From: Streptomyces sp. WM6386
GTDB taxonomy: Bacteria; Actinomycetota; Actinomycetes; Streptomycetales; Streptomycetaceae
Reading direction: 5' to 3'
Assembly (NCBI RefSeq): GCF_000972385.1
Contig: NZ_JXTE01000130.1
Location: 1-8,421 of the forward strand
DNA: 8,421 nucleotides
Shown: positions 4,904 through 8,421 of the stretch, piece after piece
Layout: each line of letters opens with the position of its first letter
How positions within the stretch are numbered: position 1 is the first letter of the stretch
The notes under the pieces: generated by a model
What the model was told of the DNA's origin: nothing
Databases searched by the model: none
Seen by the model: only the letters and a program-made list of their open reading frames with translations
Translations under genes and position numbers: made by a program

Positions 4904-7741
4904 GTGTCCGTCCTCTCGAAGATCATGCGTGCAGGCGAAGGCAAGATCCTGCGCAAGCTGCACCGCATCGCGGACCAGGTCAACTCCATCGAAGAGGACT
5001 TCGTCGACCTCTCCGACGCCGAGCTGCGGGCCCTCACTGATGAGTACAAGCAGCGGTACATCGATGGTGAGACGCTGGACGACCTGCTGCCCGAGGCGTT
5101 CGCCACCGTGCGCGAGGGCGCCAAGCGCGCGCTCGGTCAGCGTCATTACGACGTGCAGATCATGGGCGGCGCGGCCCTCCACCTCGGCTATGTGGCCGAG
5201 ATGAAGACCGGCGAGGGCAAGACCCTGGTCGGCACCCTGCCCGCATATCTGAACGCACTGTCCGGCAAGGGCGTCCACCTCATCACGGTCAACGACTACC
5301 TGGCCGAGCGCGACTCCGAGATGATGGGCCGCGTCCACAAGTTCCTGGGCCTGGACGTCGGTTGCATCCTCGCCAACATGACGCCCGCCCAGCGCCGCGA
5401 GCAGTACGCGTGCGACATCACGTACGGCACGAACAACGAGTTCGGCTTCGACTACCTCCGCGACAACATGGCGTGGTCCAAGGACGAGCTCGTCCAGCGC
5501 GGCCACAACTTCGCGATCGTCGACGAGGTCGACTCCATCCTGGTCGACGAGGCCCGTACGCCGCTGATCATCTCCGGTCCGGCCGACCAGGCCACCAAGT
5601 GGTACGGCGACTTCGCCAAGCTGGTCACCCGCCTGAAGAGGGGCGAGGCCGGCAACCAGCTCAAGGGCATCGAGGAGACCGGCGACTACGAGGTCGACGA
5701 GAAGAAGCGCACGGTCGCCATCCACGAGCCCGGTGTCGCCAAGGTCGAGGACTGGCTGGGCATCGACAACCTCTACGAGTCGGTGAACACCCCTCTGGTG
5801 GGCTACCTGAACAACGCCATCAAGGCGAAGGAGCTCTTCAAGAAGGACAAGGACTACGTCGTCATGGACGGCGAAGTCATGATCGTCGACGAGCACACCG
5901 GCCGTATCCTCGCCGGCCGCCGCTACAACGAGGGCATGCACCAGGCGATCGAGGCGAAGGAAGGGGTGGACATCAAGGACGAGAACCAGACGCTCGCCAC
6001 GATCACCCTCCAGAACTTCTTCCGCCTCTACAAGCGCCACGACCACAACGGCAAGGAACAGCCCGGCCTCTGTGGCATGACCGGTACGGCGATGACCGAG
6101 GCCGCCGAGTTCCACCAGATCTACAAGCTCGGCGTCGTCCCGATCCCGACCAACCGGCCCATGGTCCGCAAGGACCAGTCGGACCTGATCTACCGCACCG
6201 AGGTCGCGAAGTTCGAGGCGGTCGTCGACGACATCGTCGAGAAGCACGAGAAGGGCCAGCCGATCCTCGTCGGTACGACGTCGGTCGAGAAGTCCGAGTA
6301 CCTCTCGCAGCAGCTGAGCAAGCGCGGAGTCCAGCACGAGGTGCTGAACGCCAAGCAGCACGACCGGGAGGCGACGATCGTCGCCCAGGCCGGCCGCAAG
6401 GGTGCCGTGACCGTGGCCACCAACATGGCCGGCCGCGGTACCGACATCAAGCTCGGCGGCAACCCCGAGGACCTCGCCGAGGCGGAGCTGCGCCAGCGCG
6501 GCCTCGACCCCGAGGAGCACATCGAGGAGTGGGCGCAGGCCCTGCCCGCCGCCCTGGAGCGTGCCGAGCAGGCGGTCAAGGCGGAGTTCGAGGAGGTCAA
6601 GGACCTCGGCGGGCTCTACGTCCTCGGTACCGAGCGGCACGAGTCGCGTCGTATCGACAACCAGCTGCGCGGTCGTTCCGGCCGTCAGGGCGACCCGGGC
6701 GAGTCCCGCTTCTACCTGTCGCTCGGCGACGACCTGATGCGTCTGTTCAAGGCCCAGATGGTCGAGCGCGTGATGTCGATGGCGAACGTCCCGGACGACG
6801 TGCCGATCGAGAACAAGATGGTGACGCGCGCGATCGCGTCCGCCCAGTCGCAGGTCGAGCAGCAGAACTTCGAGACGCGTAAGAACGTCCTGAAGTACGA
6901 CGAGGTCCTCAACCGCCAGCGCGAGGTCATCTACGGCGAGCGGCGCCGCGTCCTGGAGGGCGAGGACCTGCAGGAGCAGGTCGTGCACTTCATGGACGAC
7001 ACGATCGACGAGTACGTCGGTGCGGAGACCGCCGAGGGCTTCGCGGAGGACTGGGACCTCGACCGGCTGTGGGGCGCCTTCAAGCAGCTCTATCCGGTGA
7101 AGATCACTGTCGAGGAGCTGGAGGAGGCGGCCGGCGACCGGGCCGGGCTGACCGCAGACTTCATCTCCGAGTCCATCAAGGACGACATCCACGAGCAGTA
7201 CGAGGGGCGCGAGGCGCAGCTCGGCTCCGAGATCATGCGTGAGCTGGAGCGCCGGGTCGTGCTGTCGGTCCTGGACCGCAAGTGGCGCGAGCACCTCTAC
7301 GAGATGGACTACCTCCAGGAGGGCATCGGCCTGCGCGCGATGGCGCAGAAGGACCCGCTGGTCGAGTACCAGCGCGAGGGCTTCGACATGTTCACCGCCA
7401 TGATGGAGGGCATCAAGGAGGAGTCCGTCGGCTACCTGTTCAACCTGGAGGTCCAGGTCGAGCAGCAGGTCGAGGAGGTCCCGGTCGAGGTCGACAGGCC
7501 GTCGCTCGACAAGCAGGACTCGGTGCCGGCGCAGGCGGGTGCGCGTCCGGAGATCCGTGCGAAGGGGCTCGACGCTCCGCAGCGTCGGGATCTGCACTTC
7601 TCCGCGCCGACCGTGGACGGCGAGGGTGGTGTCGTCGAGGGTGAGTTCGCCGATGACGAAGAGCCGGTTCGGTCCGAGTCGGATGGCCTGACGCGGGCGG
7701 AGCGGCGCAAGCAGTCGCGTGGGCGGCGCCGCAAGAAGTGA
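4904..7741 (+). CDS. secA: Protein translocase ATPase SecA
   Basis: This 945-residue protein is SecA, the cytoplasmic ATPase that drives unfolded preproteins through the SecYEG channel. Visible elements in order: an N-terminal SecA helix ([18 protein letters not shown]); Walker A MKTGEGKT with Lys106 and Thr107; [10 protein letters not shown]; Walker B IVDEVDS with the DEVD box at 207-210, followed by the preprotein crosslinking domain; second motor-domain motifs [14 protein letters not shown] (from about 506) and [19 protein letters not shown] (from 579); and the scaffold and two-helix finger around Trp794 and [16 protein letters not shown]. The tail is acidic, then basic, ending [12 protein letters not shown]; the zinc-binding SEC-C motif of E. 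coli SecA is absent, as in actinobacterial SecA1. The GTG at 4904 has AAGGAG (4888-4893) 10 bases upstream and the conserved N-terminus directly after it. It is a single-gene unit ending at a strong terminator. Confidence 0.98.
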   Translation: MSVLSKIMRAGEGKILRKLHRIADQVNSIEEDFVDLSDAELRALTDEYKQRYIDGETLDDLLPEAFATVREGAKRALGQRHYDVQIMGGAALHLGYVAEMKTGEGKTLVGTLPAYLNALSGKGVHLITVNDYLAERDSEMMGRVHKFLGLDVGCILANMTPAQRREQYACDITYGTNNEFGFDYLRDNMAWSKDELVQRGHNFAIVDEVDSILVDEARTPLIISGPADQATKWYGDFAKLVTRLKRGEAGNQLKGIEETGDYEVDEKKRTVAIHEPGVAKVEDWLGIDNLYESVNTPLVGYLNNAIKAKELFKKDKDYVVMDGEVMIVDEHTGRILAGRRYNEGMHQAIEAKEGVDIKDENQTLATITLQNFFRLYKRHDHNGKEQPGLCGMTGTAMTEAAEFHQIYKLGVVPIPTNRPMVRKDQSDLIYRTEVAKFEAVVDDIVEKHEKGQPILVGTTSVEKSEYLSQQLSKRGVQHEVLNAKQHDREATIVAQAGRKGAVTVATNMAGRGTDIKLGGNPEDLAEAELRQRGLDPEEHIEEWAQALPAALERAEQAVKAEFEEVKDLGGLYVLGTERHESRRIDNQLRGRSGRQGDPGESRFYLSLGDDLMRLFKAQMVERVMSMANVPDDVPIENKMVTRAIASAQSQVEQQNFETRKNVLKYDEVLNRQREVIYGERRRVLEGEDLQEQVVHFMDDTIDEYVGAETAEGFAEDWDLDRLWGAFKQLYPVKITVEELEEAAGDRAGLTADFISESIKDDIHEQYEGREAQLGSEIMRELERRVVLSVLDRKWREHLYEMDYLQEGIGLRAMAQKDPLVEYQREGFDMFTAMMEGIKEESVGYLFNLEVQVEQQVEEVPVEVDRPSLDKQDSVPAQAGARPEIRAKGLDAPQRRDLHFSAPTVDGEGGVVEGEFADDEEPVRSESDGLTRAERRKQSRGRRRKK

Positions 7742-7767
7742 CGGTGTCCGTGACGCTGTAGCGGTGT

Positions 7768-7802
7768 GAAGGGCCGGGCCACCTGGGGTGGCCCGGCCCT
7801 TC
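7768..7802 (+). terminator. Very strong hairpin terminator after secA
   Basis: GAAGGGCCGGGCCACC (7768-7783) pairs perfectly over 16 bp with GGTGGCCCGGCCCTTC (7787-7802) around a TGG loop. It starts 27 bases after the secA stop. Being nearly symmetric, it can also stop transcripts of the convergent gene on the - strand. Confidence 0.9.
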
Positions 7803-7830
7803 GGCGTTCGCCTGCGGGCGCTCGGAGGCA

Positions 7831-7849
7831 CCCGCACCGGCCGTGCGGG
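7831..7849 (-). terminator. Second hairpin between convergent secA and Rv3235-type genes
   Basis: CCCGCAC (7831-7837) pairs perfectly with GTGCGGG (7843-7849) around a 5-base loop. On the - strand it lies 24 bases after the stop of the Rv3235-family gene, so it is probably the first terminator that transcript meets. Confidence 0.5.
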
Positions 7850-7873
7850 CCTGCCCTGCGAGGGTTCCTGGTG

Positions 7874-8421
7874 TCAGGCGTCGTCCGTGCGGCTGCCCCG
7901 CGGGCCGCCCAGTTCCACCGCTGCACAGCGCCAGCGGCGGTCCCGGCCCTGTTCCAGGCGGAAGGCCATGGCGCGGAGCTGGTCGCCGGCGCCGATGCGG
8001 GCGAAGGCCTCGACCGCTCCGTCGCGTGGGACGTAGTAGCCGATGTCGCGGATGACGGGGCGGGTGCCGTGGGTGCGGAGGGGGCCGCGTTCGGCGAGCA
8101 CGGCGAGCTCGTCGTAGGCCTGGCCGATCGTGTGCCGGAGCATCGAGTGGACGGGGCGCTGGCCGCTGAGGACCGCGAGGAGAAGGTCGGCGAAGAGGTC
8201 GGTGGGGCGGGGCTGGGGGATGGGCCTGCGAGGGGTCTGGGAGGGGACGACAGGGGCGCCGAGGGGCCTTTCGCGGGCCTCTGCGCGAGTCGTCGGTGGG
8301 CGGTTGTCGGCGGGGGCGATGCGCGGGCCGGTGCCGGTCCGTGAGCCCGGCGGGCGGCTGTCGTCCGGGGCCGTGCGGGGCGTGCCGCCGGTCGGGGTGC
8401 GGGGCGGGGTGGTGCCCGGGC
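7874..8421 (-). CDS. Rv3235-family (DUF6459) protein, 5'-truncated by the window edge
   Basis: Reading leftward, the frame has no stop from the window end to the TGA at 7876-7874, giving 181 visible residues; the start lies outside. The first part (about 8420-8205) is low-complexity, rich in Pro, Thr, Arg and Gly, and probably disordered. The conserved C-terminal domain begins at PRPTDLFADLLLAVLSGQRP and continues through HTIGQAYDELAVLAERGPL, RPVIRDIGYYVPRDGAVEAF and MAFRLEQGRDRRWRCAAVEL. I recognise this as the Rv3235 family, found beside secA in actinobacteria. Its molecular function is unknown. The alpha-beta pattern resembles small binding domains, and no catalytic motif, signal peptide or membrane helix is visible. 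It runs convergent to secA with two hairpins between them. An internal ATG at 8143 would cut into the conserved domain and is not the start. Confidence 0.8.
   Translation of the reverse strand, partial: PGTTPPRTPTGGTPRTAPDDSRPPGSRTGTGPRIAPADNRPPTTRAEARERPLGAPVVPSQTPRRPIPQPRPTDLFADLLLAVLSGQRPVHSMLRHTIGQAYDELAVLAERGPLRTHGTRPVIRDIGYYVPRDGAVEAFARIGAGDQLRAMAFRLEQGRDRRWRCAAVELGGPRGSRTDDA

Noticed and set aside
5362..6882. A 506-codon + strand frame inside secA
   Set aside because: It is an Arg/Pro/Gly-rich frame-shifted shadow of secA with no homology signal.
4853..7837. A 994-codon open frame on the strand opposite secA
   Set aside because: It is the mirror of secA codon bias; its translation is a monotonous Leu/Val/Asp/Arg-rich sequence with no recognisable domain, and secA is certain.
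7766..8344. A 192-codon + strand frame at the right end
   Set aside because: It begins inside the secA terminator and runs antisense to the Rv3235-family gene, whose conserved domain is clear.

Overview
The very high GC content, frequent GTG starts, third-position G/C bias and gene content point to a chromosomal region of a Streptomyces or a close relative. From established knowledge, the order comF-type phosphoribosyltransferase, hpf, secA, Rv3235-family gene is also found around secA1 in Mycobacterium, and lpqB, mtrB and mtrA usually lie just beyond the comF-type gene. This is therefore conserved actinobacterial core, not an obvious island. I saw no transposase, integrase, tRNA, rRNA, CRISPR array or phage gene.

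Layout on the + strand: the 3' part of a ComF-family phosphoribosyltransferase gene (to 674); a gene-free leader of about 310 bases with a possible promoter, a hairpin and a possible small ORF; hpf (986-1678), coding for the long form of the ribosome hibernation promoting factor; a strong hairpin terminator; and a NarL/LuxR-type response regulator with no kinase beside it (1879-2625). Two genes follow on the - strand: a YcaQ-like (HTH_42) DNA glycosylase with a visible Gln-Leu-Asp catalytic motif (3813-2641), and a GNAT acetyltransferase (4633-4049). They are separated by a hairpin-rich intergenic repeat of a kind common in Streptomyces. A divergent control region of 270 bases leads to secA (4904-7741, + strand), the ATPase motor of the general secretion pathway. 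It ends at a 16-bp perfect hairpin. On the - strand at the right edge is the 3' part of an Rv3235/DUF6459-family gene, whose start lies outside the window.

The genes do not form one pathway. hpf and the response regulator fit a dormancy or stress theme, the YcaQ-like enzyme fits DNA crosslink repair, and SecA is housekeeping. Opposed orientations and strong hairpins suggest mostly single-gene transcription units.

I did not find a clearly new system. The points most worth a second look are the YcaQ-like glycosylase, the conserved but uncharacterised Rv3235-family neighbour of secA, mutually exclusive hairpins upstream of secA, a possible small ORF in the hpf leader, and a long insertion with nested palindromes near the C-terminus of the ComF protein.
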